Positions 54,522 to 64,000 of a stretch of DNA of 64,000 nt are shown in pieces. Position 1 is the first letter of the stretch; the number at the start of each line of letters is the position of its first letter. This stretch comes from Photobacterium arenosum. Lineage in GTDB: Bacteria > Pseudomonadota > Gammaproteobacteria > Enterobacterales > Vibrionaceae. The notes under the pieces were generated by a model. It was not told where the DNA came from and searched no databases. It saw only the letters and a list, made by a program, of their open reading frames with translations. The position numbers and the translations under genes are program-made. Where the stretch lies: NCBI RefSeq assembly GCF_014841115.1, contig NZ_JACYTP010000004.1:310001-374000 (forward strand). The letters run 5' to 3'.

Positions 54522-56206
54522 GCATTGCCTTTACGCCCTGGCCGCCAGCGCTTGCCGAGCAGTACCGCCGGAAAGGCTATTGGACCGATGTGCCCATGAC
54601 CGACATCCTGACGCGCCACCTGGATGAGCGTGCCGAACACCGGGCGCTGATGTGCGGTGAACGCAGCTGGACTTACCGCCAGCTTGAACAGGATGCCGAG
54701 CGGCTGGCGGCATCACTGCTGCGGCTGGGGGTGAAACCCGGTGAGACCGCACTGGTGCATCTGCCCAATGTGGCGGAGTTCTATATTGTTTTCTTTGCCC
54801 TGATGAAACTGGGCGTGGTGCCGGTGAATGCCTTGTTCAGCCATAACCGGCATGAGCTGACAGCCTATGCGGAACAGATCCGGCCGACGCTGGCGATCGT
54901 CTCGTCCCGCCACAGTTTATTTGCGGATGGTGAGTTTGCCCAGGCGCTGAGCCAGCAGGTGCCTACCCTGAAGCACTGGCTGGTCGATGGCGATGCCGGT
55001 TTCGGCGACTCGTTAGCCGCGGCTATAGCAGCAGGCACACAGTCGCAGAGCCGCGCTCTTAATGCTCAGGCCGATGGGACCCTGAGCTGGCCGGTGCTGT
55101 CGGCCTCTGAGGTGGCTTTTTTCCAGCTGTCCGGCGGCAGTACCGGCACCCCGAAACTGATCCCCCGTACCCATAACGACTATTACTACAGTGTGCGTGC
55201 CAGTGCAGACATCTGTCAGCTGGATAGCGACACCGTCTTCCTGTGTGCGCTACCGGCGCCGCATAACTTTACCCTGAGCTCACCGGGCGCGCTGGGCGTG
55301 TTTTACGCCGGTGGTGCTGTGGTGCTGGCAGCAGAGCCCAGCCCGATGACCTGTTTCCCGCTGATCCAACGCCATCAGGTCACCATGACCTCTCTGGTGC
55401 CACCGGCTGTCACGCTGTGGTTGCAGGCGGCCGCGGATGATCGCTCGGCGCTGGACAGCCTGCAATGGCTGCAGGTCGGCGGCGCCCGGCTCGGGGAAAG
55501 CCTTGCCCGTCGTATTGAGCCCGAACTGGGCTGCCGTTTGCAGCAGGTGTTCGGCATGGCCGAAGGCCTGGTCAACTACACCCGCTTTGATGACAGCGAG
55601 TGGCATGTGCTGAATACCCAGGGACGCCCGATCAGCGACGATGACGAAGTGCGCATCGTGGATGAAGACGGCCAGGATGTGCCACGCGGCACCCCCGGCG
55701 CCCTGCTGACCCGCGGTCCTTATACTTTCCGTGGCTATTACAACAGCCCGGAACACAATCGCGTCGCGTTTGATCAGGACGGTTTCTACCGCTCCGGCGA
55801 TGTGGTGGTGATGACCGAAGACGGCTACCTGATGGTGGTCGGCCGCGACAAAGATCAGATCAACCGCGGCGGCGAAAAAGTGGCGGCGGAAGAGATCGAA
55901 AATCAGCTGCTGGCCCTGCCGGAAATCACTCAGGCGGCGCTGGTTGCCATGCCCGATGACGTGATGGGCGAGAAAAGCTGCGCCTTTATTGTCACCACGA
56001 ATCCCAAGCTGAAAACCCTCAGTATCCGAAAGCACCTGCGGACGTGCGGCATAGCCGACTACAAGCTGCCGGACCGGATCGAGAAACTCGACGCTTTACC
56101 CATGACGCACGTCGGCAAAATTGACAAAAAAGCCCTGCGTCAGCTTATTGCCAACCAGGTACAAGCCCAGTCACAGCCTCAGCCAGAAAAGGACGTTTTA
56201 TCATGA
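54518..56206 (+). CDS. entE: 2,3-dihydroxybenzoate-AMP ligase
   Basis: A 562-residue stand-alone adenylation enzyme that activates DHB as the adenylate and loads it on the aryl carrier domain of the next protein. The P-loop is LSGGSTGTPKLIPRTHNDY, the A5-type motif is QVFGMAEGLVNYTR, and the C-terminal YRSGDVV, RDKDQINRGGEKV and VGKIDKKALR motifs are intact. The start ATG 54518 overlaps the isochorismate synthase stop by 4 bp, and its own stop overlaps the next start. Close in length to EntE, VibE and DhbE. Confidence 0.97.
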   Translation: MSIAFTPWPPALAEQYRRKGYWTDVPMTDILTRHLDERAEHRALMCGERSWTYRQLEQDAERLAASLLRLGVKPGETALVHLPNVAEFYIVFFALMKLGVVPVNALFSHNRHELTAYAEQIRPTLAIVSSRHSLFADGEFAQALSQQVPTLKHWLVDGDAGFGDSLAAAIAAGTQSQSRALNAQADGTLSWPVLSASEVAFFQLSGGSTGTPKLIPRTHNDYYYSVRASADICQLDSDTVFLCALPAPHNFTLSSPGALGVFYAGGAVVLAAEPSPMTCFPLIQRHQVTMTSLVPPAVTLWLQAAADDRSALDSLQWLQVGGARLGESLARRIEPELGCRLQQVFGMAEGLVNYTRFDDSEWHVLNTQGRPISDDDEVRIVDEDGQDVPRGTPGALLTRGPYTFRGYYNSPEHNRVAFDQDGFYRSGDVVVMTEDGYLMVVGRDKDQINRGGEKVAAEEIENQLLALPEITQAALVAMPDDVMGEKSCAFIVTTNPKLKTLSIRKHLRTCGIADYKLPDRIEKLDALPMTHVGKIDKKALRQLIANQVQAQSQPQPEKDVLS

Positions 56207-57120
56207 CTATTCCAGCATTACCGACTTATACCATGCCTGCTGCCGAGGCCTTTCCTGCTAACAAAGTGTCGTGGGCCTTTGAACCGCAAAAAGCGGCATT
56301 TCTGATCCACGACATGCAGGAATATTTTGTCAGCTTCTATGAGCGTGACAGCGCCCTGATGCAAACCCTGCTCAGCAATCTGGTGGCCCTGAAAGCCTTC
56401 TGTAAAGCCAACGGTATTCCGGTGATCTACACCGCCCAGCCTAAAGAGCAGAACATGGCAGACCGTGCCTTGCTGAACGACATGTGGGGGCCGGGTCTGA
56501 ACAAATCCCCTGAGCTGCAACAAGTGGTTGCGGCGCTGGCGCCGGAAGCGGGCGATACCGTGCTCGACAAATGGCGTTATTCGGCGTTTCAGCGCTCGCC
56601 GCTGGAGCACATGCTCAAAGAGCTGGGCCGTGATCAGCTGCTGATCGGCGGTATTTACGGCCACATTGGCTGCCTGATGACGGCGGTGGACGCTTTTATG
56701 CGCGACATCAAGCCTTTCATGATTGGTGATGCAATTGCCGATTTCTCGCTCGAAGAGCATGACATGGCGCTCAAGTATGTTGCCGGTCGTGCTGGCATGG
56801 TGGTATCGACCGCTGCGCTGATTGGCACAGCTCAACAGGCCAACCCGCCGCACAGTGAATGGCCGGAAGTGCTGACCCGCAGCGGCCTGCTGGCACGCAT
56901 TGCCAGACTAGTGGAAGAAGAGGAAGACGAGTTTGATCCGGAAGAGAACCTGATCGACTACGGCCTGGATTCGGTGCAGATCATGTCATTGATCACTGAA
57001 TGGCGTAAGCACGGGGTGGTAATGAATTTTGTCCAGCTGGCAGAAACCCCGACCTTTAATCACTGGTGGGGCTTACTGGAACAAGCACTGGACAATGTGA
57101 ACAAGGAGGTGCAGGGATGA
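56203..57120 (+). CDS. entB: Isochorismatase with aryl carrier domain
   Basis: A 305-residue bifunctional protein. The N-terminal isochorismatase domain (to about residue 210) hydrolyses isochorismate to 2,3-dihydro-DHB and pyruvate. It contains AAFLIHDMQEYF (catalytic Asp), DKWRYSAF (Lys) and GIYGHIGCLMTA (the Cys loop). The C-terminal aryl carrier domain carries the phosphopantetheine Ser S257 in YGLDSVQIM. It presents DHB to the downstream condensation domain. The start overlaps the DHB ligase stop (ATGA) and its stop overlaps the NRPS start. Confidence 0.96.
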   Translation: MTIPALPTYTMPAAEAFPANKVSWAFEPQKAAFLIHDMQEYFVSFYERDSALMQTLLSNLVALKAFCKANGIPVIYTAQPKEQNMADRALLNDMWGPGLNKSPELQQVVAALAPEAGDTVLDKWRYSAFQRSPLEHMLKELGRDQLLIGGIYGHIGCLMTAVDAFMRDIKPFMIGDAIADFSLEEHDMALKYVAGRAGMVVSTAALIGTAQQANPPHSEWPEVLTRSGLLARIARLVEEEEDEFDPEENLIDYGLDSVQIMSLITEWRKHGVVMNFVQLAETPTFNHWWGLLEQALDNVNKEVQG

Positions 57121-60100
57121 CAGCACTCAATACCGCTCAGCACGGGCTGTGGCTGGGGCACACCCTCAACGAAGACAAGGCGTTGTTTAATACCGCTGAA
57201 TGTATTGTGTTTGACGGCAAAGTGGATGCCGGAAAACTGGAGATGGCTGTACGCCAGGCGGTGGCGGAAAGCGAGTGCCTGTCCTGTTACTACCGCAGCG
57301 AGAACGAGCAGCCTTACCGGGTTGCGGCCGCTGAGCCTATGGCATTTGCGGTGGTGGATCTCGAACCGTGCGGCGGACAGGACGCCGAGCTCGCAGCAGT
57401 GCGCCGCTGGGCCGAGCAGGATATGACGCTGGCGTTCGATCTTGAGCAGCAGTTGCCCGGCCGCTTTGCCCTGCTGCGCGGCGGGCAGCAGGATTATCTC
57501 TATAACTGCGTCCACCATATCGCGCTGGATGGTTTTGGCACCACCCTGGTCTTCCAGCGGATCGCTGAGATTTATTCCCTGCTGGTACAGGGTGTACAGG
57601 TTACGCCATCGCCGTTCGGATCGTTTCAGGCGGTGCTGGATGAAGATCAGCAACGGCGTGACTCCGGCGCCTATGGTAAAGCCCGCCAGTTCTGGCTCGA
57701 TACCCTGGCCGGTAATACCGCGCCTTCATCCTACAGCCGCGATGTGGCGCCGATTGCGGCCCGCTTTCGCCGTCAGAGCAGCACCTTCAGCGACAGCCTC
57801 TGGCAGCAGTGCCAGAGCCTGGCTGATCAGCACCAGCTGACCTGGGTTGATGTTTTCCTCGCCGCGCTTTGTGCGCATCTGCGTCACTACAGCGACACCG
57901 AGCAGGTGGTGCTGGGGATGATGGTGATGAACCGTCTGGGCTCTAAATCGCTGACCGTACCCAGCATGCAGATGAACATAGTGCCGCTGGTGGTCGAGGT
58001 CTGCGGTGGCGACGATCTTCTGAGTGTGGCGCGCAAAGTGGCGGCGCGCAAAAAGAAAATGCGCCGTTTCCAGCACTATCGCTATGAAGATCTGCGCCGT
58101 GACCTGAACCGGGTCGGCGGCAGTCAGCGTCTGTATGGCGCGCTGATCAATATCATGCCGTTCGATCATCCGTTGCAGTACGGTAACCTGGCAGCCGATA
58201 CCCTGAATCTCAGTGCCGGACCGGTGGAAGATCTGACTATCGAGCTGCACAGTAAATCGGAAGGGCTGCCGGTGGTGGACTTTGATGCCAACCCGGCGGT
58301 GTACGAGCAAGATGAGCTGGCGAACCTGCAACAGGAGCTGCTGAGCCTGCTGGCGAACTGGTTAGCGGCTCCGGGCCAGAGCACAAACACTCTGCTGGGT
58401 GGCTTGCATGCCAAGGCGCGACTGGATGCCATGATTCAAGGTGAAAAACACGGGCAGACTGAGGTGACTTCAGTGCTGGCCGCGATCCGTCGCCATGCCG
58501 CTCAGCACCCGGATACTATCGCGCTTGAGCAGGACGGTATGTCGCTGACCTATCAGAGTCTGATGGAGAGAGCCGATGCCGCCGCCAGCGCCTTACTGAC
58601 ACAGGGTGTTCAGCCGGGCGAAAAAGTCGGGGTGGCGTTGAGCCGCTCTCTGCCGTGTATCACCACTGTACTGGGGGTGATGCTGAGCGGCGCGGTCTAC
58701 GTGCCGCTGGATCCTGAACAGCCGATTGAGCGGCAGAACAGCATTATCAGTCAGGCCGGCATTCGCACCCTGATTACGGAAGCCCAGCACCAGCACCGTC
58801 TGTCGGTACTGCCGGTCTCGATTCAGCTGGCCGGTCATCTGCATGCCGCGCCTGTGGCTTTGCCTGAAACGGCAGACACAGATCTGGCCTACATCATGTT
58901 TACCTCCGGCTCGACCGGACAGCCAAAAGGCGTGGCCATCAGCCATCATGCGATGAATCACTTCGTGGCCGCCGCCGCCACCCGATATGACATCAACGCG
59001 AGCGATCGCGTGTTGCAGTTTGCGCCGTTTAACTTCGATGCCAGCATTGAAGAAATCTTCGTGACCCTGAGTCAGGGCGCCACGCTGGTACTGCGAACCG
59101 ACGCCATGCTCGAATCCATGGCCACCTTCTCTGATTCAATCACCGCCGCCGGGATCAGCCTGCTGGATCTGCCGACCGCGTTCTGGAATGAATGGGTGGT
59201 CAGCTTGCAGGCGGGCACAGCTACCCTGCCGAACACGCTCAAAGGCGTGATTATCGGCGGTGAAGCTGTGTACCCCGAGCCGCTGGCCCAGTGGCAGAAA
59301 GTGGTTGAGCAGGCCGGTATCGCGAACGGCGTGCGTCTGTTTAACACCTATGGCCCGACGGAAACCACGGTAGTGGCTACCTGCAGCGAGCTGCAGAATT
59401 TTCACGGCCAGCACAGCCAGTTACCTATTGGCCTGCCGCTGTCCGGGGTTGAAGTTCTGGTGCTGGATGCGCAGTCCCGTCCGGCGACCACAGGTGAGCT
59501 GGTTATTCTGGGCGACACCCTGGCGGACGGCTATCTGGGACAGACCCATCCGGCCTTTACCAGCCTGCAGGTGGGTGATGAACAGCGCCGGGCTTATCGC
59601 ACCGGCGATCGGGTCACTATAACAGATGGTCAGCTGATTTATCTGGGGCGTATTGATAACGAGTTCAAAATCAGTGGTTACCGCATTCAGCCGGGCGAAG
59701 TGGAATCCCATCTGCTGGCTCTGGACGGGATCGACGAAGCCTGCGTACAGGGCATGGTGTTCGACAACGGTATCCGCCGTCTGGTGGCTTTTGTGGCCGG
59801 TGAACAGCACGACAGCCTTGAAGCCCTGAGCATCAAAAAAGCCCTGCAGGAAAACCTGCCTCCGGCCATGATCCCGACCGATTTCCGCTTTTTTGCCAGC
59901 CTGCCGAAAACCGGCAGCAACAAGGTCGATCGCAAAGCTCTGGTGGCTGGCTATCAGAATGACAGCGCCGAGCAGGTGCTGGCGAGCGAAACCGAAAGCC
60001 GGGTCGGCACTGTCTGGCAGCAGATCCTCGGGGTCAGCGCGATTCAGTCGCAGGATAATTTCTTTGAGCTGGGCGGACAGTCCTTGCAGACCATTCAGAT

Positions 60101-60239
60101 TGTGAACCGTCTGGGCGCGGAGTTTGACGTCAGCATCAAGGTGTCCGATGTGTTTGACCGCCCGGTACTGAGTGATTTCTGCCGCTATCTCGATGAGATG
60201 CAGCAACAAAGCGAAGACGAAGTGGAGATGGTGTGGTGA
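57117..60239 (+). CDS. NRPS module 1: condensation-adenylation-thiolation (EntF-like without thioesterase)
   Basis: A 1040-residue single NRPS module. The condensation domain (1 to about 440) has HHIALDG with the active His H134. The adenylation domain (about 460-940) contains FTSGSTGQPKG, NTYGPTETT, YRTGD and GSNKVDRKAL. The carrier domain has S989 in LGGQSLQT. No thioesterase is present, unlike EntF. Reading the ten specificity positions by hand against GrsA gives D-A-E-D-I-G-T-V-V-K. Acidic residues at positions 239 and 278 suggest a basic substrate such as Lys, Arg or Orn, not Ser or Thr. It probably condenses DHB from the aryl carrier with that residue. Confidence 0.93.
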   Translation: MTALNTAQHGLWLGHTLNEDKALFNTAECIVFDGKVDAGKLEMAVRQAVAESECLSCYYRSENEQPYRVAAAEPMAFAVVDLEPCGGQDAELAAVRRWAEQDMTLAFDLEQQLPGRFALLRGGQQDYLYNCVHHIALDGFGTTLVFQRIAEIYSLLVQGVQVTPSPFGSFQAVLDEDQQRRDSGAYGKARQFWLDTLAGNTAPSSYSRDVAPIAARFRRQSSTFSDSLWQQCQSLADQHQLTWVDVFLAALCAHLRHYSDTEQVVLGMMVMNRLGSKSLTVPSMQMNIVPLVVEVCGGDDLLSVARKVAARKKKMRRFQHYRYEDLRRDLNRVGGSQRLYGALINIMPFDHPLQYGNLAADTLNLSAGPVEDLTIELHSKSEGLPVVDFDANPAVYEQDELANLQQELLSLLANWLAAPGQSTNTLLGGLHAKARLDAMIQGEKHGQTEVTSVLAAIRRHAAQHPDTIALEQDGMSLTYQSLMERADAAASALLTQGVQPGEKVGVALSRSLPCITTVLGVMLSGAVYVPLDPEQPIERQNSIISQAGIRTLITEAQHQHRLSVLPVSIQLAGHLHAAPVALPETADTDLAYIMFTSGSTGQPKGVAISHHAMNHFVAAAATRYDINASDRVLQFAPFNFDASIEEIFVTLSQGATLVLRTDAMLESMATFSDSITAAGISLLDLPTAFWNEWVVSLQAGTATLPNTLKGVIIGGEAVYPEPLAQWQKVVEQAGIANGVRLFNTYGPTETTVVATCSELQNFHGQHSQLPIGLPLSGVEVLVLDAQSRPATTGELVILGDTLADGYLGQTHPAFTSLQVGDEQRRAYRTGDRVTITDGQLIYLGRIDNEFKISGYRIQPGEVESHLLALDGIDEACVQGMVFDNGIRRLVAFVAGEQHDSLEALSIKKALQENLPPAMIPTDFRFFASLPKTGSNKVDRKALVAGYQNDSAEQVLASETESRVGTVWQQILGVSAIQSQDNFFELGGQSLQTIQIVNRLGAEFDVSIKVSDVFDRPVLSDFCRYLDEMQQQSEDEVEMVW

Positions 60240-61036
60240 TGGCAGCGCAGCAGCAAACAGCAATGACCTTCAGCGGTCAGTTCGAGAACAAAGTGGTCTG
60301 GGTGACCGGTGCCGCTCGTGGCATCGGGCACGCGGTCGCCATGAGCTTCCACCAGCTGGGTGCTCAGGTCATCGGCCTGGATATAGATTTCAGCGCTGCA
60401 CGTGAAGCGGGCACTGAACACCCGTTTGCCACCTATGAGGTGGATATCAGCAACCCGGATGCAGTCAGAGAAGTGGCGCAGAGGATTCTGGCGGCCTTCC
60501 CTGTGATTGATGTGCTGGCGAATGTCGCCGGGATTTTGCGGATGGGACAGACCGAGGAGCTGTCAGTGGATGACTGGCACACCTGCCTTAACGTCAACGC
60601 TTCCGGTGTGTTTTACCTGCTGCAGCAGGTGATCCCTGTGTTTAAGCAGCAGCGTCACGGCGCTGTGGTGACTGTCAGCTCTAATGCCGCGCACGTTCCG
60701 CGTCAGCACATGACCGCTTATTGTGCCTCCAAGGCGGCGCTGAGCAGCCTGGCCAATTGCGCTGCTCTGGAGCTGGCACCTTATGGCGTGCGCTGCAACC
60801 TGGTGTCACCGGGCTCGACCGATACCCCGATGCAGCGCTCACTGTGGCACAGCGAGGATGCCGAGCAACGCACCATTGCCGGTTTCCCCGAGCAGTTCAA
60901 GCTGGGGATCCCGCTCGGCAAAATTGCTCAGCCACAGGAAATCGCTCAGGTTGTGGTGTTCCTGGCCTCCGATCTGGCCAGCCATGTCACCATGCAGGAT
61001 ATCGTGGTGGACGGCGGGGCCATTCTTAACGCCTGA
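60239..61036 (+). CDS. entA: 2,3-dihydro-2,3-dihydroxybenzoate dehydrogenase
   Basis: A 265-residue short-chain dehydrogenase that oxidises 2,3-dihydro-DHB to DHB with NAD+. The cofactor motif is TGAARGIG, followed by NVAG, and the catalytic Ser lies in VTVSSNAA. The Tyr-Lys pair is in YCASKAAL. The context is decisive: EntA completes the DHB pathway of the adjacent entC, entB and entE. The ATG overlaps the NRPS stop (TGATG), so translation is coupled. Confidence 0.95.
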   Translation: MAAQQQTAMTFSGQFENKVVWVTGAARGIGHAVAMSFHQLGAQVIGLDIDFSAAREAGTEHPFATYEVDISNPDAVREVAQRILAAFPVIDVLANVAGILRMGQTEELSVDDWHTCLNVNASGVFYLLQQVIPVFKQQRHGAVVTVSSNAAHVPRQHMTAYCASKAALSSLANCAALELAPYGVRCNLVSPGSTDTPMQRSLWHSEDAEQRTIAGFPEQFKLGIPLGKIAQPQEIAQVVVFLASDLASHVTMQDIVVDGGAILNA

Positions 61037-61068
61037 GCAGGCGCCTAACAGTGAAACAGGAAAACACA

Positions 61069-64000
61069 ATGACAGACATGATTTCATTTTTGGCGGATCT
61101 TGAGCGCAAAGGCGTCCGGCTGGCACTGAACGAGAAAGGGCAGCTGATCTCTCAGTGCAGCAAGCAGGCACTGACGCCGCAAATCGGACAGCAGATCCGC
61201 GACAACAAAGACGCCATCATCCGTTGCCTGAGCGCCCGTCAGGCCTATGAGCAACCCATTCCGGTACAACAGGCGGCCTCCGGGCCGCTTTCTTTCTCGC
61301 AAAGCGGCCTGTGGTTTATTGAGCAATATGAAGACAACTCGCATTTGTACAACATGCCGGTGCATTTTCGTCTGACCGGCAAGCTGGATGTCGGCGCGCT
61401 GGAATACGCCTTCTCGGCACTGGCGCAAAAACATGCCAGTCTGCGAACCCGCTTTCTGCGCAACAGCCAGGGCAAAGGCGAGCAGCATATTGCGCCGCAG
61501 ACCGGGCTGACGGTTGTGCACCATGACTTGTCCCATCTGGACAAAGCCGCGCGCGAGCAGGCACTGCTGAAAATGGTCGAGGAAGACATCTACCGGCCGT
61601 TTGATCTGGAACAGGGCGGCCTGACCCGGGTCGAACTGGTCAGGCTGGGAGAGGAAGAGCATCTGCTGATGCTGACCCAGCACCACATTATTTCAGACGG
61701 CTGGTCGGTGAAAAACATGTTTGCCGATTTCAAGCAGGCGTTTCTGGCCTATCAGAATAACCAGCAGCAGCCGGTGAAACCGACAGCCGTCAACTATATC
61801 GATTACGCCCACTGGCTCAACTCCCCGGCGTTTCGCGACTATCACGAAGAATTTCGCCCGTTCTGGGTCGAGCGCCTGAAAGGCATCCCGGAAGTGCATG
61901 CGCTGCCGCTGGATAAACCGCGTCCGGCCAGTCACAACAATGACGGTGCGCTGGTGTTCTCTGCCATCTCCTTGCCGAAGTGGCAGCAGTTCCAGCGACT
62001 GTGCCAGCAGAACAGCAGCTCTTATTTTATCGGCCTGCATGCGGTGTTCTCGCTGCTGATGGCCCGTCTGGGCGGCGATAAGGATGTGGTGATTGGTACG
62101 CCGCTGGCCTACCGTGAGCGCGCCGATATCGAAGATGTGGTGGGCTTTTTCGTCAATACCATAGTGCTGCGCACTCAGCTTGATGAGCACCAGAGCTTTG
62201 CCGATTACCTGCGTTACTGCCGGGAGCAGGATCTGGCGGCGTTTGATCATCAGCTGTTCCGCTTTGAATCGCTTAGTGAAGCGATCGGGGCCGACCGGAC
62301 CACAGCCCTGAACCCTATCTTCCAGATCATGCTGGTCTATCAGGCCAAGGTAGATTTTAACGATCTGATCCCCGGCTGTGGTGCGGTGGAAGAACCCTCG
62401 CCGGTACTGCCGGCAAAAACCGATTTGTCACTGAAAGTCACCGAGCTGGTGGACGGCGTCCGGCTGGAATGGCTCTACAGCAAAGGGGTGTTTGAACACC
62501 AGACAGTGGCCCGCTTTGCAGACATGTTCCTGACGTTGCTGGACGGCATTCTGGCCGCGCCTCTCGCCAATGTGATGCAGTTGCCTGTGGTGGATGAAGC
62601 GCATCAGGCCAGCATCGCTCAGGCACTGGCAGGTTTGCCGACCCGCGTCGATGCCCCGCTGCTGATCCACCAGCAGGTGAGCCGTCATGCGGCAGAGTGT
62701 CCGGCTCAGCCGGCCGTGACCGGATTCGACCGGACACTGAGCTATCAGGAGCTGGAGCAGGCAGCGAACCGGCTGGCGCATTATTTACTGGTTCAGCAGT
62801 CGCATAGCGAAGCGCTGCCCGCGGAGCACAAAATTGGCGTGGTCGCCAGCCGGACCACTCAGTATGCGGTGGCGGCACTGGCGGCCTGGAAAGCCGGTAT
62901 GAGCTATGTCCCGCTCGATCCTGCTTATCCGAGCGCCCGGCTGCAACATCTGGTCGATGACGCGCAACTGACTCTGATCATTGCCCCTGACGCGCAGTTT
63001 GCTGAGTCCCATGGCGCGCTGACAGGGGGCAAAGTGATTAATGTCACAGAGACTTCCGTGGCTGAGCCGCTGTCACTGCTGCCCGAGACACCGCCTGCCG
63101 TGACGGTCGGTGCGGACGATCTGGCCTATGTAATTTATACCTCGGGCTCGACCGGTCTGCCAAAAGGGGTGGAAGTCGAGCACGGCGCGTTTGTTAATGT
63201 GCTGACCGATCATACTGCACGCCTGACGCTGAGCGCAGACAGCGTGATGTTTAATCCTATGTCACTGGCTTTTGATGCCGGGAACATGACGGCCATACTG
63301 CCATTATTTGCCGGGTCTCAGCTGGTGCTCGGCGAGCCGGATGACACCTTGCTCGATCAGGCCGAGGCACACGGCGCCACGCATATGATCAGCTCGACTG
63401 CGTTGTTTGCCGCCATGGCACCGCGACCGCTCAGCTCGCTCAACATAGTCGCGTTCGGCGGCGAAGCCTGTCCGGCCACTCTGGCGGCCAGCTGGCAGGG
63501 TAAATTGCGCCTGCTCAATATGTATGGCCCGACCGAGTTCACAGTGACAGCGCTGGTGAAAGAGCTGCAGCCGGGTGAGCCGGTGACTATCGGTCATCCG
63601 GTCAAAAATACTCAGGCACTGATCCTCGATGCGCAGGGCCAGCTGTGCCCAGTGGGTGTTGCGGGTGAACTGTGTCTGACCGGTCTGGGTCTGGCCCGGG
63701 GCTACCTGAACCAACCCGATCTGACGGCTAAAGTCTTTGTGACCGTTGAGATTGCCGGGCAGAGCGTGCGCTGCTATCGCACCGGTGATAAGGCGCGCTG
63801 GCTCAATAACGGCGAGGTGGAATACCTGGGGCGGATGGATCAGCAGGTCAAACTGCGCGGTTACCGGATTGAGCTGGCTGAAATTGAAAGCCAGATCGCC
63901 AAAGTGGCGCCGCAGCTGCATCAGGTGCGGGTGATCGTCGCCGGTGAAGGCGCGCAGCGCCAGCTGGTGGCCTATGCCACTGCAGAAACCTCATCTGCCG
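61069..64000 (+). CDS. NRPS module 2 with N-terminal docking domain, incomplete at window end
   Basis: An open frame from ATG 61069 (CAGGAAA upstream) with no stop before the window ends; 977 residues are visible. Residues 1 to about 55 resemble a TubC-type docking domain (LLADLERKGVRLALNE-like, then ALTPQIGQQIRDNKDAII). A condensation domain follows with HHIISDG and PLSFSQSGLWFIEQY. The adenylation domain has YTSGSTGLPKG, NMYGPTEFT, YRTGDKARW and LRGYRIELAEIE. My hand reading of its specificity positions is D-A-M-S-A-G-M-V-T-K, which matches no signature I know. Carrier, further modules and any thioesterase must lie beyond 64000. Confidence 0.9.
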   Translation, partial: MTDMISFLADLERKGVRLALNEKGQLISQCSKQALTPQIGQQIRDNKDAIIRCLSARQAYEQPIPVQQAASGPLSFSQSGLWFIEQYEDNSHLYNMPVHFRLTGKLDVGALEYAFSALAQKHASLRTRFLRNSQGKGEQHIAPQTGLTVVHHDLSHLDKAAREQALLKMVEEDIYRPFDLEQGGLTRVELVRLGEEEHLLMLTQHHIISDGWSVKNMFADFKQAFLAYQNNQQQPVKPTAVNYIDYAHWLNSPAFRDYHEEFRPFWVERLKGIPEVHALPLDKPRPASHNNDGALVFSAISLPKWQQFQRLCQQNSSSYFIGLHAVFSLLMARLGGDKDVVIGTPLAYRERADIEDVVGFFVNTIVLRTQLDEHQSFADYLRYCREQDLAAFDHQLFRFESLSEAIGADRTTALNPIFQIMLVYQAKVDFNDLIPGCGAVEEPSPVLPAKTDLSLKVTELVDGVRLEWLYSKGVFEHQTVARFADMFLTLLDGILAAPLANVMQLPVVDEAHQASIAQALAGLPTRVDAPLLIHQQVSRHAAECPAQPAVTGFDRTLSYQELEQAANRLAHYLLVQQSHSEALPAEHKIGVVASRTTQYAVAALAAWKAGMSYVPLDPAYPSARLQHLVDDAQLTLIIAPDAQFAESHGALTGGKVINVTETSVAEPLSLLPETPPAVTVGADDLAYVIYTSGSTGLPKGVEVEHGAFVNVLTDHTARLTLSADSVMFNPMSLAFDAGNMTAILPLFAGSQLVLGEPDDTLLDQAEAHGATHMISSTALFAAMAPRPLSSLNIVAFGGEACPATLAASWQGKLRLLNMYGPTEFTVTALVKELQPGEPVTIGHPVKNTQALILDAQGQLCPVGVAGELCLTGLGLARGYLNQPDLTAKVFVTVEIAGQSVRCYRTGDKARWLNNGEVEYLGRMDQQVKLRGYRIELAEIESQIAKVAPQLHQVRVIVAGEGAQRQLVAYATAETSSA

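Noticed and set aside
58166..58432. Several antisense ORFs across the NRPS and siderophore genes
   Set aside because: All are shadows of GC-rich plus-strand coding sequence with intact NRPS motifs.
57117..60239. The first NRPS as a complete EntF
   Set aside because: There is no thioesterase after the carrier domain, the specificity residues are not the Ser code, and a second NRPS follows.

Overview
The window looks like a chromosome segment of a marine gammaproteobacterium of the family Vibrionaceae, most likely the Photobacterium/Grimontia/Enterovibrio side. The backbone order prfC - tatD-like - nupC - deoCABD - ytjB/serB - radA - ettA - slt - trpR - yjjX is typical of that family and the protein sequences fit. 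The exact genus is an inference. No rRNA, tRNA or CRISPR array was seen.

Layout. (1) 1-10.4 kb is an accessory region. It holds an IS3-family transposase remnant, a VanZ-like protein, a divergent EvgA/EvgS-type two-component pair, a VOC protein, a short-chain dehydrogenase, about 1.1 kb with almost no coding, a CARB-like class A beta-lactamase, and an IS256-type remnant interrupted by a decayed IS3-family element. (2) 10.8-22.1 kb is backbone: prfC, a small protein, a TatD-family hydrolase, nupC behind a deoP2-like double CRP region, a XapX-type small protein, the deoCABD nucleoside catabolic operon, and the divergent ytjB/serB pair. (3) 22.1-27.8 kb is a cargo patch of single genes (YgjV-like, GNAT, PhzF-like, LysR/MFS pair, GST) placed between serB and the large PilZ protein/radA pair.

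(4) 32.1-37.4 kb is the most interesting part. It is a compact, visibly AT-rich six-gene operon, plus a convergent Lrp/AsnC regulator, inserted after radA. The first gene encodes a heme-oxygenase-like diiron domain fused to a cupin. Every metal-ligand spacing matches what I recall for SznF, the N-nitrosating enzyme of streptozotocin biosynthesis. It is followed by a Rieske [2Fe-2S] protein, an MFS transporter, an ATP-grasp ligase, a plant-type [2Fe-2S] ferredoxin and a YbaK/ProX-like aminoacyl-tRNA editing domain. I read this as an undescribed pathway: oxidise an amino acid to an N-N-bonded (N-nitroso or diazeniumdiolate-like) residue, ligate it, export it, and clear tRNA mischarged with it. 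The product is unknown.

(5) 37.5-48.8 kb is backbone again: PilZ protein, ettA, slt, trpR, yjjX, a phage-repressor-like regulator, an ammonium transporter behind a sigma54/NtrC-like promoter, and an MscS-family channel. (6) 48.9-64.0 kb is a catecholate siderophore locus: phosphopantetheinyl transferase, MFS exporter, TonB receptor, then isochorismate synthase, DHB-AMP ligase, isochorismatase-ArCP, a C-A-T NRPS, DHB dehydrogenase, and a second NRPS that runs off the window. Fur-box-like sequences precede the exporter and receptor. The adenylation residues suggest a basic amino acid in module 1 and an unassigned residue in module 2, so the product is probably not plain enterobactin or vibriobactin.
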